Positions 42,760 to 54,837 of a DNA stretch of 64,000 bases are shown here, piece after piece; within the stretch, counting starts at the first letter, position 1; each line of letters opens with the position of its first letter. The notes under the pieces were generated by a model. That model saw only the letters and a list, made by a program, of their open reading frames with translations, did no database searches and was not told where the DNA came from. Source of the DNA: Laetiporus sulphureus 93-53 (lineage: Eukaryota > Basidiomycota > Agaricomycetes > Polyporales > Laetiporaceae); assembly GCF_001632365.1 (NCBI RefSeq), contig NW_024468520.1, forward strand, positions 36,271 to 100,270. The letters are read 5' to 3'. The position numbers and the translations under genes were made by a program.

Positions 42760-44620
42760 GTGTTGTGTGGACGAGAGATGGCGTGGATTTCAGTGAGACC
42801 AAATGTATGCTCATGTCAAAATTCTAGTCTCGGTCGCTCAGTACTCAATGCTCATTACCAGTTTTCCTGATGCTCATGAAGCGGGCATGTATTAGAGGAG
42901 GAAAAATCCGTATTTTATGCTACAGCAGATGTCAACCCTTGTGAATGCAAATGCAAGCTTTAGACTGAGATGTCATGACTACGTCCTAACCCGATTCACA
43001 GTAACATATACTCAGTCACTGTCCACGCATGATGCCGCCTGTGGCATCTGCAGTAGCTGAGATGTGGTTCGCGGCGTCTGATTCAGTCATGCAGGTAACT
43101 GATGCGCCAGACTTGTTCAGGCTGGAGCTGCAGTAGAGCTGCAGCTCTGAAGGACGTATGCACCGCTCCCGCAACTGTGCCAAATTGCCATTGGTGTAGG
43201 CGTCGTCGCGCTCTCAGACAGAGAAGATATGCATCAAAATGCCGGTTGCGGGCCAGTGAAATGTCACGATGCATTCGATTATCAGTAAGTGTTCTCCTCA
43301 ACCAATCGGTCACTTACACTTGCATCTATTTGCACACAGACGAAGTCATTTTAATCTGCTCCCAACATGCTCCCACGTTCGAAGCATCTGTCCTTGGCTC
43401 CTGCGAGAGCACTATCATATACTCTCAAATGTCCAGCTCGCAACGTATGGCGACCGACGACTGCAGCTCCCAAGCCAAAGCGCATGGCAGGCACACTGAC
43501 TTTGAGGTCAGCACGCGATGATCAGGTTCTTTTTCGCTTTCCGATGACCGTTCTCGCCTTCACATCATCCCCCACAGGACCCAGCCCACCCTTTTGGACT
43601 CGTGCGGTCACTACACGCGCTGGTGCTAAACCGTGTGGATTGCATGTTGACTTTGAGCCCTGTCAACGGATATCTTCAGCGTGATCAGAATGGCCGTCAG
43701 CGCTCCCAACAGCACACGGTTCTTCAATCATCCATATCGAGCACTGGTTCTCGCGTAGCACGCCAGACAGAGACGAATGCTCCGGCTAGTTGAAGGTTTT
43801 CTCCGCTGAAACTTCCAACCACGCAGCCCTTTCGATCACCATCAAGTTCGCTCATCTGGGCTGAAGCATGCGGCAGCCCTTGCGGGGGTCAACCCACCAT
43901 CATTGGGCACGCACCGCACTTATGTCTTTGCGGACATCGCTGAAATGTTCAGACTGGTTCTCGCAGATGACAATCCCGACCTTCTCTGGACTGGATACGA
44001 TGATCGACCTTGTGAGACGCACGCTTGTCTGGATGCGCGCATGCAGTCTTGCCCGACTGTCCCCCCTGACAACTGGAATAAACCCCTTATAAACGAACTT
44101 ATCCCGATGTGGTATATCCCACACGCGCGAAGTGTATATAACGAAACTAATCGCATGGACGCACCGTTTGTAAGTTACCGTCGGAAGTCCCTCGCTCGTC
44201 GCTGACGCCGTTTCTCTGAGCAGACGCGCATCGTGGGCCTGCCCTGTTGAGTTGCGCGCGCTGAAGCTCTGCCCGAGTTCTGGCCATAAGCCAGCTTCCC
44301 ACAACACTCGCTTGTTGCTTACATTGGTGGAGGTAGGATCGGACCAGTGCATGCTCGTGGCCTCGCCTTACGTCGCCGGTGAGACGCGGCCAAGATACCT
44401 GGATATGAAAAGAGATGGAGGCTAAGGGATACAGTAGCGCAGAGAGAATGAAATGATTGAACGATACTTGAGCTTGAGAGCTCGGCGTGCACCGCGCACC
44501 ACTCACTTCACGAGAGCCCCACGGAGTCCGTCATTCGCAGCATATGTGTACGCTGCGCATTCTGGTGAGTAGTAGTGGCGGTACAGCGCAGACGCTATAG
44601 CTAGATCATCGACCCACAAA
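42760..44620. other. 3' flank of F-box unit 1, no supported gene
   Basis: Homologous to about 47399-49410 of unit 2 throughout. Open frames (for example 43367-43684, 43903-44205 with MFRLVLADDNPDLLWTGYDD) are not kept intact in the second copy: the matching segment near 49015-49130 is shifted in frame. I therefore do not call a gene, though an ancestral one is possible. Confidence 0.45.
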
Positions 44621-45606
44621 CGTTCATCTTCGGAGCCTTCACTCGCGCCCGTGTGGTCACAAGTCCAGACGCGAGCAGACAGGGTCTGCGGCGAGCACGA
44701 CCATAGCAGGAGCGCTCTTGCCCTCGATGAACACCTCGTCACGCCACGCTTCGTGCAAACATGCTGGCCTTTCTCTTCTGACCAACCCAAGCTCCTCAGC
44801 TGCAACCGAAACCCTACTTTGGCTCTGCCCACCCAATGTCCCACAGTGCGAACTCCCGTATGTCCCACACGCCGACAGGTTCGCTACCAGTACTCCCCAT
44901 ACAGACTCTCATGCTTCAAAGTGTGTCGCATGCAGAGCGAATGTAGTGCGGACAACGAGCTCACGTACGTAAAGTCGAGAACTACGACACCCAAGGACGT
45001 CCACCCGGCAGGCTTGCTGCAGCATCGCCGACCGTGTGCCCATGCGCCCACTACGCAGGCGGCAGAACCCCTTCTTGTACGCTCGCTCGATGTCTCAAGT
45101 GATACGGCCGCAATTACGGTGTAGGTTGCACGACGGCGGCCAGCTAGGGAAAAGGATGGCGGCGCTGAGGGGGTGCATGCCAGTGGATGCACGAGCGTGC
45201 CGGCACCTCATACTTGTGCGTTCATTCTGTATCGTGAACGGCATGACTCATGTCTGCCACACATGATGAATATGTAGCAACCGATGTCCACATGTGGACG
45301 CGAGCATCCGCGTCGCTGACTTGCCACAGTGGCCAACCCCACCATCTGTGGCTGTGGCCGTGGCCACACGATATTTAACCGTAGCCACAACGTGACATCT
45401 GGGCCATGTTGCATGCATATATATATCTCCAGTCACTCAGACACTCTCCGCCCGTCCACTTCTGCTTCCCTTGCCTGCTCCTGCCACCTCGGCTCTCCTC
45501 ATAGAACATTGCCATCGCAAAGTCAAATTCACCGACAGCGTCAGGTCAGAAACGTGGTAAGAAGATACCTTCGCTCGAAGAATTGAACGCATCGGACTTG
45601 GTGAAG
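44621..45606. other. 5' flank of F-box unit 2
   Basis: Start of the second tandem unit: its first bases (gttcatcttcggagcc) recur at about 49410 as the unit end. It includes about 520 bp (44915-45430) not found in unit 1. No supported gene. Confidence 0.5.
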
Positions 45607-47398
45607 ATGCAGTCTGCCAAGCTCGAGCAAAAGGACACTTCCCAACGGTGCATCCCTGCCTGCCCCGATTATATCATTATACATACTGACCGCGATCTCA
45701 TTGTACACAGCGCACCTGAGGTCAGTAACCTTTGCTCCCAGTTCAGCTCAACAAACTCAACAAACTCATGTAACGGCATATGCTCAAGCGTCTTGAAGGG
45801 CTGATCAAGGCGGCCGAGATCGCTGCGGTTCAAGCTGAGCGGCGTGACCGGAATGCCTGTGTCACGATCAATCGTCTTCCCGCTGAACTGCTCCGGGAGA
45901 TATTCGTGACGACCTGCACCGTCAAGCTGGCTGAATACAGATGGACACGCTATCAATGCAACAACATAACGATCGTATGGAACCCGACTTGGGTTCAAAA
46001 AGACAGAGCAGTCCATCTCATGCTTGTCTGCTGCCATTGGAAAGAGGTTGCCTTGGGGATCCGGGAGCTCTGGAACACCATTGAGACATATTGGCATCAC
46101 AAAGACCAGGTCTTGCTGGAAAGGTCCGGTCGAGGCCCACTCAAGGTGCTGGCTTGCCGCGAATTGGAACCTTCTTCTGCTGTTGCACACGCTCTCCAAA
46201 ATGTGGAGCATTCATCCCGAATCCAAGAGTTATACTGGATGTGGTCCTCAGCACGTGAGAACCTTCGAATGCCAGCGCCCCTCGCTCAGGTCTCTCGCGT
46301 TGCAGGGGGACTTGAGCTTCGGGTTGCCAGATGGGTCAATCAAACTCTTCAACAATCACACCCCATGTCTGGAGCGCCTGTCACTGTCAAATGTGCATTG
46401 GCTGCCCAGCAATGCATTCGCCAAATTGACATTCTTGGCTCTCGACTGTTGCAACGTACCCAAAGCTCCCATCAAATTACGCAGCTTGCTTTCTGGAACA
46501 CCAAACCTAGTCGATCTTATCCTGCGAGGTGTAGCCGACGATGACAACCCACACCACCAAGAGGACATTGAGGCTGTGGAAACGAAGCCTGTGTCACTCG
46601 CTCGGTTGCGCTGGTTGCTGATCGCATTGTGGGCCGATGTCATTGATTATGTCTTCCGGGATGCTCAGCTAAACGAAGACGTGTCTGTCTCAATCAAATG
46701 CGGAAAAAGGTGCAATGATAATCAGCGAGTTTTAGAGTTGGTGTCCACTTGGTCATTGAATGCCCTGAAGCAACCCAAAGAACTGCATTAGGACCTCAAT
46801 TTTCCAGCCGAACGTCGCCATCGTCACTGGAGCCTCTTCTGGTCTCCGTTTTGAGCTCGGAGAAAGCATGACCCTCGAAGATTGGACCACACTCGATTGG
46901 CCACGGATCCTTCCCCTTTCTAGCATCTCTCGTCTGTGCACGTTTGAGCGGGATGCATGCAGGCTGCCCGATCTTGAATGTGTCTGCAACCTTCTTAGGC
47001 AGATGACCGCGCTTCAGACACTCTCCGTCAACATTGAGGGCCTGACAAAGATCGTCGATGCACTCACACTCTTCCGAGAGCCAACCGACCCGCCCGTCTG
47101 CCCCGCACTGACGACGCTTCGAATCGCCATCCTGGATGATAGTGATTGTGACATCATCCTGGACTCGGTCCTCCCGTACCATGCGCAGCTTGGCGTAAAA
47201 CGGCTTCATGTCGGGCTGCTCGATGTCGATGATGATCCAAGTGAACACTGGAGACCTCATCAAGCTGTGAAGGACCAACTGCATGGCAAATTCGAGTCGG
47301 TGAATTTCGAGACGCTGTTGTATGAAAATGCATACAACATTACTTTGCCGCTGGTTTGTGTTGAGGAGGCGCATGCTTTGTGGCCGCCCTGGCTTTAG
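45607..47398 (+). pseudogene. F-box gene, tandem copy 2, broken
   Basis: Close copy of 40995-42759. It keeps the start context (GTGAAGATGCAG), the 10-nt micro-exon counterpart (CGCACCTGAG) and the F-box (INRLPAELLREIFVTTC). Breaks: the acceptor before CTCAAG is lost (catATG in place of gTAG); one extra C at about 46278-46281 (GCGCCCCTCG against GCGCCCTCG) shifts the frame; and about 13 inserted bases with a TAG at about 46788-46800 shift it again. The C-terminal part (46868-47398) is open in a third frame to the same end (WPPWL). Shortened products may still be made, so pseudogene is an inference. Confidence 0.85.
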
Positions 47399-50118
47399 GT
47401 GTTGTGTGGACGAGACATGACGTGGATTGCAGTGAGACCAAATGTGTGCTCATGTCTGGGTTCTCGTTTCGGTCACTCAAGTACTCATCGCTCATCGCTC
47501 GTTACCAGTTATACCGGTGCTTACAGAGAGTGGGCATGTATTAGGGAGGGAGAAGTACGTATTTTATGCTACAACCGATGTCATCCTTTGTCAATGCGAA
47601 TGCAAGCTTTGGACTGAGATACCGTGAATGTCGTGACTACGTCCTACTAACCCAGTTCACAGCGACGTGCACTCAGCCGCTGTCCATGCATGATGCCGTC
47701 CGTGACATTCGTGGCTGAGATGTGCCTGCCTCGCGATGTCTGATTCAGTCATGCAGGTCACTGACATGCCGGACTTGTCCAGACTGGGGCTGCACTTCTG
47801 GGGGACATACGCATCATCCATGCACTGGGCGAACTCACCGTTCATACATGCCTCTTCGTTATCTGTAGGATGTATTCCATCAGTATGTTCGTGTGAATAA
47901 GCTAATTGAATGGCGGCAGCTCATCAGTGAAGCTCGAGCTCTTCTTGAGCGAGGTGAACTCGGCATCCTGCTACTGCATTTGCTGTGCGACGGTTCAGGA
48001 GGAGGAAATTGCTGCTGCTTACCGCAGACATAGTGCTTGCACGCACACTCATCGTTGCAGCTGAGGACATAGTAGCCGAAGATGATGCGACCGCCATGGG
48101 CGACGACGTGCTTGAAGGGTTGTTGTCCATATTACGCCACCCATCGCGCACGGTAGCTGGGATCCAGCTCTCCACGTCCGACTCAGTCAAGCAGGTGATC
48201 GACATTCTGGTGTTGTTCGTGAGCGAAAGTGCATGACAATTTGGGCCAGAGCTGCAGCTTAGGAGAACATGCATCTTGCCATACAAGATGCAGGCGTTCT
48301 CGCCCTCTACAAAGAGGTATGCTTAACATACCGGCTGCGGGCTAGTGAAGTGCCGCGGTGCACTCGACCGTTCCTGAGTGTTCTGCTCAATCAACTTTCG
48401 GTCACTTGTACTCGCATCTATTTGCAGACGGATGCGCTCGCTCCAATCTACTCCCCAACACGCTACCTCGCTCGAAGAATTTGCATTCAGCTCCTGTGAG
48501 AGCACCATACCATCACACGCTCTCGAGTCTCCAGCTCGCGACGTATGGCGATCGACGCCTGCATTCCCCAGCCCGACGCGCGCCGGTACCCTAGCGAGGT
48601 CGACTCGCAATGACGCAGTACGCACCATACCTTTCTCGCTTTCCGATGACCATTCTCGCCTTCACACCCTCCCCACAGGACCGAGCCCACATCCTCTGGA
48701 CTCGTGCGGTCATTAGACGCACCCGTGCTGGACCGTACGCATCGCATGTCCACTTTGGAGTGGTATCGACAGATATCTTCAGCATGTATCCGTCAGAATC
48801 ATTCCATCATATATATCAGGCACTCGTTCTCCTGTGGCACGCCACGTAGACACGAATGCGCCGGCTCCTTGAAGGTTTCTTCCACTGAAAACTTCCAGTC
48901 CCGCCGCCCATTCGATCACTACCTTCGCTCACCTGAAGCGCGCAGCAGCTCTTGCGGGAGGTCAACACGCAGTCACCCGGTGCGTACCCCACATCTTTGC
49001 GGACAACACTGACATGTTCAGACTGGTTCTCGCATATATGACCCCGACCTTCTCTGGACCGGATACGACGGTCGACCCTGCGAGACGCACGCTTGTCTGG
49101 ATGTGCCCATGCAGTGTTGGCCGACTGTCCCCATATGAGAAAGGGCATAAACCTGTTCCGTAAAGTGCACGAGTGCTACCAGGTGGAAGAACTCATCCCG
49201 ACGTGATATGTCCCACACGCGCGAACTACACATCACGAAACCAATCGCATGGACGTCCCGTCTGTAAGTCAGAATCCGAGGGACGTCCCTCGCTCGTCGC
49301 TGATGCCATTCCCCGAGCAGACGCATCGTGGGCCTGCCCTGTTGGGTCGCGTTAGCGTACGTTGAGTGTGAATATTCACAGGATGGCCACGCTCGTTCAA
49401 TGTTCAGCGTTCATCTTCGGAGCCCTCACTCGCGCCCATATAGTCGCAAGTCCGGGACGCAAGCAGACAACATATAATGACTCTCGGCTGGTGAGGTAAA
49501 TCGTCGAATGAAAATCCAGATATCAAGCAAGCAAACTTCGCAAGGAAAGCCCAAATAACTTCCAAGCGGGCCCCGAGAGTCAGCTCGAAAATGAGATGCA
49601 TGAGAGGAGTTAGCAGTAGCAAAATAAAGTATATTTTTGATGCCGGCTCGCGTGGCGATTGAGTACGCCGCCACAGCGACAGCCACGCGCAACGTCCAAC
49701 AGCATGCAATGCAGCATCTAATCTTGTCGCGCCCACTGTCCTTGATCAGAGAATAAGCTGTTCTCAACTCGTCAAATATTGTTTGTAGCCGCTCGCTCTT
49801 GCTTGAGGAAGTACTACGATCGTTTCATCGCATCTACGTGGATGCATCGAGCGCTCTCGTTGTACTCTTAACTCTTGACGGGAACCTACCGACTCGTTCT
49901 ACGTTTACTTGTGTCCTTCCACTGTCTGGGGCTTTCTATATTTTGAGGCTTTGGAATTGTGCGGCATCGCTGTGTGAGACAGCCTCACCTCCGAAAGCAC
50001 AGCAAGTTTTCCCCTGTGCGCTGCTTCCAGGTCCTCCACACTCCGCCTACCGCAGCTCACCGCAGCTCTCGCTATATCTTGCATTTTTTGACGTCGACCT
50101 ACTCCATGATCCACGGCA
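47399..50118. other. 3' flank of F-box unit 2 and promoter of the transporter, no supported gene
   Basis: Up to about 49480 it is homologous to the 3' flank of unit 1. The rest is the upstream region of the amino-acid transporter. A minus-strand frame at 49404-49767 has a hydrophobic stretch (ILLLLTPLMHLIF) but no family signature. Nothing else was recognised. Confidence 0.4.
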
Positions 50119-52239
50119 ATGCTTGGTAGAGCCAAACAGCGTGATCGCGACCAGGATGGCTCTGCTTCGCAGCCATTGCTCAGTCGCTCTGAGGACATAT
50201 CGCCGCGTCACTCAGACGAAGTGCTATTCTCGGTAGAGGATGAGGACGATTTAGACGAATCCTCTGCCCTCAGCATCCCGGACTCTCCAGAGAGCAGGCC
50301 TGGACACGTCCGCTTCCAGGAGGACGTCCAGGTGATTGGCCCACCACTCAGGTCGACATTTGAGAGTCGCGAAGCCGGTGCGTGAGTCGGTTCACTTTAT
50401 GTCAAGATGCAAAGAAAGACCTGAACTGTCTCAGAATTTGAACTAGATACCGACGACCTTGACAATGAGACTGTCGCACAGCTTGAGTCAACCCCGCAAT
50501 CGAGGTCTTCGCGTTCAAGACGGCTGCGCGATCAGTCTACGCCGTTGCTAGTAGGCTTGCTCGACTCGGCCTCGGCGCGGAGAAGTAGCGATGGTGCGTT
50601 ACAGCTGCAACGAAGAGATGGAAGTGCAGAGGAGGAGGACGAAGAGGACGTTGACTTGGAGGCTCTGGCGGCGAAGCGGCTTGAGGGCGGTGGGATGCTT
50701 GACTCTGTCGCAAATATGGCCAACTCCATCCTAGGCGCAGGTAATTCAATGCCATTGACATTGGTCTGATTCTGAACGTATTATTTCCAGGCATTATTGG
50801 TATATCTCATTTAGCAACATTTAACCGAACATGTCACTGAAGCCTGCGTTCCTTTCAGGTCTACCATATGCCATGCGTCAAGCTGGGTTTGTCTCCGGCA
50901 TCATCCTGCTCGTAATACTATGTGGGGTGACGGACTGGACAATCCGTCTGATCGTGGTGAACGCGAAGCTAAGCGGACGCAATTCCTACATCGAGATCAT
51001 GCATCATTGCTTTGGCCCAAGCGGGCGGGCAGCAGTATCATTCTTCCAATTTGCATTCGCGTTCGGCGGTATGTGTGCGTTCGGCATCATCATCGGTGAG
51101 TGCCCATCCTCTAAGATCTCGTTACCCACCAAGTAATCCGTGCAGGCGACACCATACCGCACGTCATTCGCTTACTATTCCCCAAGCTCGAGACGATACC
51201 CGTGCTCTCTCTCCTAACAAAACGCCAGTTTGTGATCGCACTCTGTACTATATGCATCTCCTATCCCCTCTCACTATACCGCTCGATCGACAAGCTCGCG
51301 CGCGCTTCCATCCTCGCTCTCCTCGGCATGCTCATCATCGTTGCATCGGTACTCGCCGAGGGGCCCCGAGTCCCGGCTGAGCTCAAGGGCGACCCTTCCG
51401 CCCGGTTCACGGTGATCGAGCCTGGCGTGTTCCGCGCGATCGGCGTGATTAGCTTCGCGTTCGTGTGCCACCACAATTCGCTGCTTATTTATGGAAGCCT
51501 GCGGACGCCAACGCTGGACCGCTTCGCGAAGGTGACGCATTTATCGACCGCGCTCTCGCTAGTCGCATGCTGCACGCTTGCTATCTCTGCCTATCTTGTG
51601 TTCACCGACAAGACGCAAGGCAACATCTTGAATAACTTTGCGGGGGTAAGCTGTCTATGTTACTGCGTCTTCAAGGACGTCACTGAGCACGTATATCAAC
51701 AGGACGATACGGTCATCAATGTGGCCCGATTCTGCTTCGGGCTGAACATGTTCACCACTCTTCCGCTGGAGCTCTTCGTATGTAGAGAGGTAAGTGAACA
51801 GCCTCAATCAGCATCCTCATTGCTCAAATTGTGAGCGCAGGTCATCGAGCAGTATTTTTTCTCACACGAGCCGTTCAACATGCAACGGCATGTCTTCTTC
51901 ACTTCAGTCATCCTTTGCTCCTCCATGATCAGTACGTCTTATTTATCTCCAACGCGTTCTTTTTCTGAACCTCGCTTGTCTTTCCCAGTTGCCCTGATTA
52001 CCTGTGACCTCGGCGTCATGCTCGAAATCACCGGCGGCGCCTCCGCCACCGCGCTCGCCTTCATTTTCCCTGCCGCATGCTACCTGCGCCTCGCTGACCT
52101 CGGCCCAGCATGGTACTCCCGTGGGAAGCTGCCTGCCATCGCATGCGTCGTGTTCGGTGTGGTCATCATGGCCATCTCGCTTTTCTCCGCGCTACAAAAG
52201 GTCTGGACACCCGAAGGAAATGCGCGAATATGTGCATAA
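50119..52239 (+). CDS. vacuolar amino-acid transporter (AVT family, SLC38-like)
   Basis: AVT carriers move neutral amino acids across the vacuolar membrane. ATG 50119 opens a long acidic, Ser-rich cytosolic N terminus (about 190 aa). The hallmark GGMLDSVANMANSILGAGIIGLPYAMRQAG is made by joining exons near 50690-50890. Further TM segments: SGIILLVILCGVTDWTIRLIVV, FQFAFAFGGMCAFGIIIG, FVIALCTICISYPLSLY, ILALLGMLIIVASVL, VISFAFVCHHNSLLIY, ALSLVACCTLAISAYLVF, FTTLPLELFVCRE, LITCDLGVMLEITGG and ACVVFGVVIMAISLFSAL. About eight short introns. The end at 52239 is in phase. This matches the Avt2/Avt5-7 branch best by feel; the exact paralogue is not decided. Confidence 0.9.
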
Positions 52240-52476
52240 CATCAGGTACATACATTATGTCGCTGTGGTGCATCGCATACTAGCATTCGATGATCAGTAA
52301 CGGTGCGAAAGGGGTGAGCACGGAGGTTCGGAGGGGATTGCATATGTAACCTGATCGGACTAGACTCGTGCATGGACTCCACTGCTTCTGGTAACCCTGG
52401 AGGAAATTTGTGGGGGAAATCCTCGTAAAGTTTAGACCTAATAATCGTGCGCTATGATGTCCTTGGCTCTGCCCGG
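52240..52476. terminator. convergent 3' region
   Basis: 237 bp between the transporter and ERG8 stops, on opposite strands. It must hold both polyadenylation sites. No specific signal was recognised. Confidence 0.4.
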
Positions 52477-54411
52477 TCACCACGGAGCGTCAATAAGTGC
52501 ACTTAGCCCCGAGACCTGTGCTGCATCCTCAAGCCGCAAACCTTTCGCGGCACTCTCGGATGCCGAGAGCGGGGACACGTCGAGCGACTTGTAGTTTGCC
52601 CATACGCCCTCGACCCTGCTGGAGGGTAGCTCCTGGGGTGGGCAATTGGTCGGGTCGAGAACGAGTAGCCAGATCGCATCATATCCGCCCGCTGCAATGA
52701 AAAGCAAAAACAGTCAGCCGCGCAATAAGACGCTAGTGTAATTAACGCGCACCTCCTGGCACTCCACCGCCGATGACGCCTGCACCTGAAACGCATGCAT
52801 CGAGCAGCTCCGTCTGCTCTTTCGGCTCTATCGGCACGCCTGACAGCTCGCCCATCTCTCGCATTTTTGCGCGGATGTCCTTTCCGTGCATGCCTGTGAG
52901 TAACTGGACGATCTATCAGGTACATTGCACACACCTCCGTTAGCTGGTGCGCCTCCGCGAACACATCCATGATCTTTTGATTGGCGTCGGAGACAGTGGG
53001 ATTGAAAGCGAGCCACTAGAAACGAGATTGTAAATGCATGCACCTCCTCACCATCATCTGGTGCGCGTACCTGCATTGTCTGCAGAGTTGAGAGGTATTT
53101 GACCGCTTTCGCGTACGCCTTCGCATCACGCGCCTGCATCCCGGACAACTTGAGCAGGGTCTGGCTCAGCGCACAGTTCAAAATGTTGAGCGAATCCCAG
53201 AGCGACTTCGCTGCATGCCACAAGGTGTCAGAATCGCACAACGTTATATGGATCATGCCGAGGACGAACCTTCTGTGCTATTCTCCCTGCGCCATTCCAG
53301 AACCTTGCCCACCAGCGAGGGCGTATCGCTCCCCGCGTCTACATCAGCCAACATGAGCCTCGTGAGAGGCGGGAGTTTGAACGGCTCTATGCGGTAGTTC
53401 CATGCCTTGTTTGACGGCAACATCACAGGCAGGAGGGGCTGTGATGACTGCGGTGCAGGCAAGTCGCCGGTCAGAATCAGATAGGCACTCGTAGACCGCA
53501 GAGCGCGGGACTCACGGCATCATCGCCCATGAGCGGCTGGAGCACCACGGGGTCGAAGCGGGTGTAGAGCTGGCTGCCGAACACCGCGGCGGACACGTCG
53601 AAACCACTGCCAATCTTCCCCTGTGCGAGGCAGTGCACATACTGCGCAAGGTTGTGCACGAGTCGGCGCCCGTCAGTTGCGGACTCGACGGCAGTGTCAA
53701 AGGAATCCCGCGGGATGACGCCGAGATGGATGAGCAGGCTGGAGACAAGCGAGGTGATGAGCGCCGCGGAGGAGCCAAGACCGGTTTTGTGCACCTCCGG
53801 GAGGCGCACGCCGGTGGAGCTGAACGGAGGTAGCTGGGCGAGAGATGCAAGGGTGGAAGGGAGGTTCCTGGACGTTAGCTGATGGAGGTATACGCGTCAG
53901 CAGCAGACTCGAGACTTGAGACATGGCCTAGCTACCTGTGCTCTTTGAGAGTAGAAATCATTATCGCCGACAATTGTGATGTCGAGGCCGTAGGAAAGAG
54001 CATTCTGCAAAGCACCCGCACCGCGGGCCTCGAGCGCGAGCACAAGCGTGCGTTCAAGAGCAAGGCGCACAAACTTGTTGTTCGTCGACGGAGTCGACGC
54101 GCTAGAGAGCGTCAGTCAGGTCTTATGCACACATCTCGAGATGATGCTCACTTGTCGTGCTCGATGCGGACGGCGTTGTGGTCAAAGTGAACGGAGTAGA
54201 CCCAAGTCGCGTCCACGAACTGGGGCGATCGCACGCGGATCTGAATCGGGCGATTGGCCTGTGCTCGAGCGACGGTGGCGGCCTCGCATCTGACGGCGGT
54301 ATAGAAACGTGCGCTGGTCGAGACGACGACGCCCGAGTATGCAGGGTCGAGGACTAGGTAGCCTCCTGCGAGAAGGACCTTACCGGGGGCGGATACGACG
54401 GTGGTGGCCAT
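52477..54411 (-). CDS. ERG8: phosphomevalonate kinase
   Basis: A GHMP-family kinase making diphosphomevalonate in the mevalonate route to ergosterol and other isoprenoids. ATG 54409-54411 gives MATTVVSAPGKVLLAGGYLVLDPAYSG, the standard N terminus. The ATP-binding motif KTGLGSSAALITSLVSSLL is at about 53790-53730. The GSGFDVSAAVFGSQLYTRF segment follows at about 53610-53560. C-terminal exons carry LMLADVDAGSDTPSLVGKVLEWR and GAGVIGGGVPGAGGYDAIWLLV, ending at TCA 52477-52479. Six or more short introns separate these parts. All expected motifs are present. Confidence 0.94.
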
Positions 54412-54837
54412 GGAGGACGAAAGAGACGAAGCAGGCCTGAAAGCGGAAGGCGAGTGCTGCTCAATTTATTACGTTCGTGTTACGATAAATACGAGGCGCT
54501 GCCGAGAGTGACTTAGCGCTGCAGCTGTGGACAAGGCGGCGGAGACAGAACCTCCTTTGGCACAGAAATCGAACGTGCGATGGCGCCGACTGATCTCATT
54601 ATTATCTCGCGACAACGTCGGACACTGCAGACGCGGACAATCGGACTCTTCCGCCAGTACGTATATTATCCTTCATCGCCTATCCAATCTTCCCTGCGGT
54701 ACTATTGCAACCGCACCGCCCCCCAGTCCAGCCACCTTCACAGCGAAGACAATGACCACATCGGCACTCCCTCCCTCCCGATCTCCCAAGCGTAAGCATC
54801 GAAGCCTCGTCACCGGACGCTGTGCCCACATCTGTCG
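54412..54837. promoter_or_regulatory. ERG8 promoter and HEM15 3' region
   Basis: About 425 bp between the ferrochelatase stop and the ERG8 start, both genes running on the minus strand. No binding site was recognised. An open frame on the other strand (54527-54841) overlaps the ferrochelatase end and is not supported. Confidence 0.4.

Noticed and set aside
43367..44205. Genes downstream of the F-box copies
   Set aside because: Reading frames are not kept between the two tandem copies.
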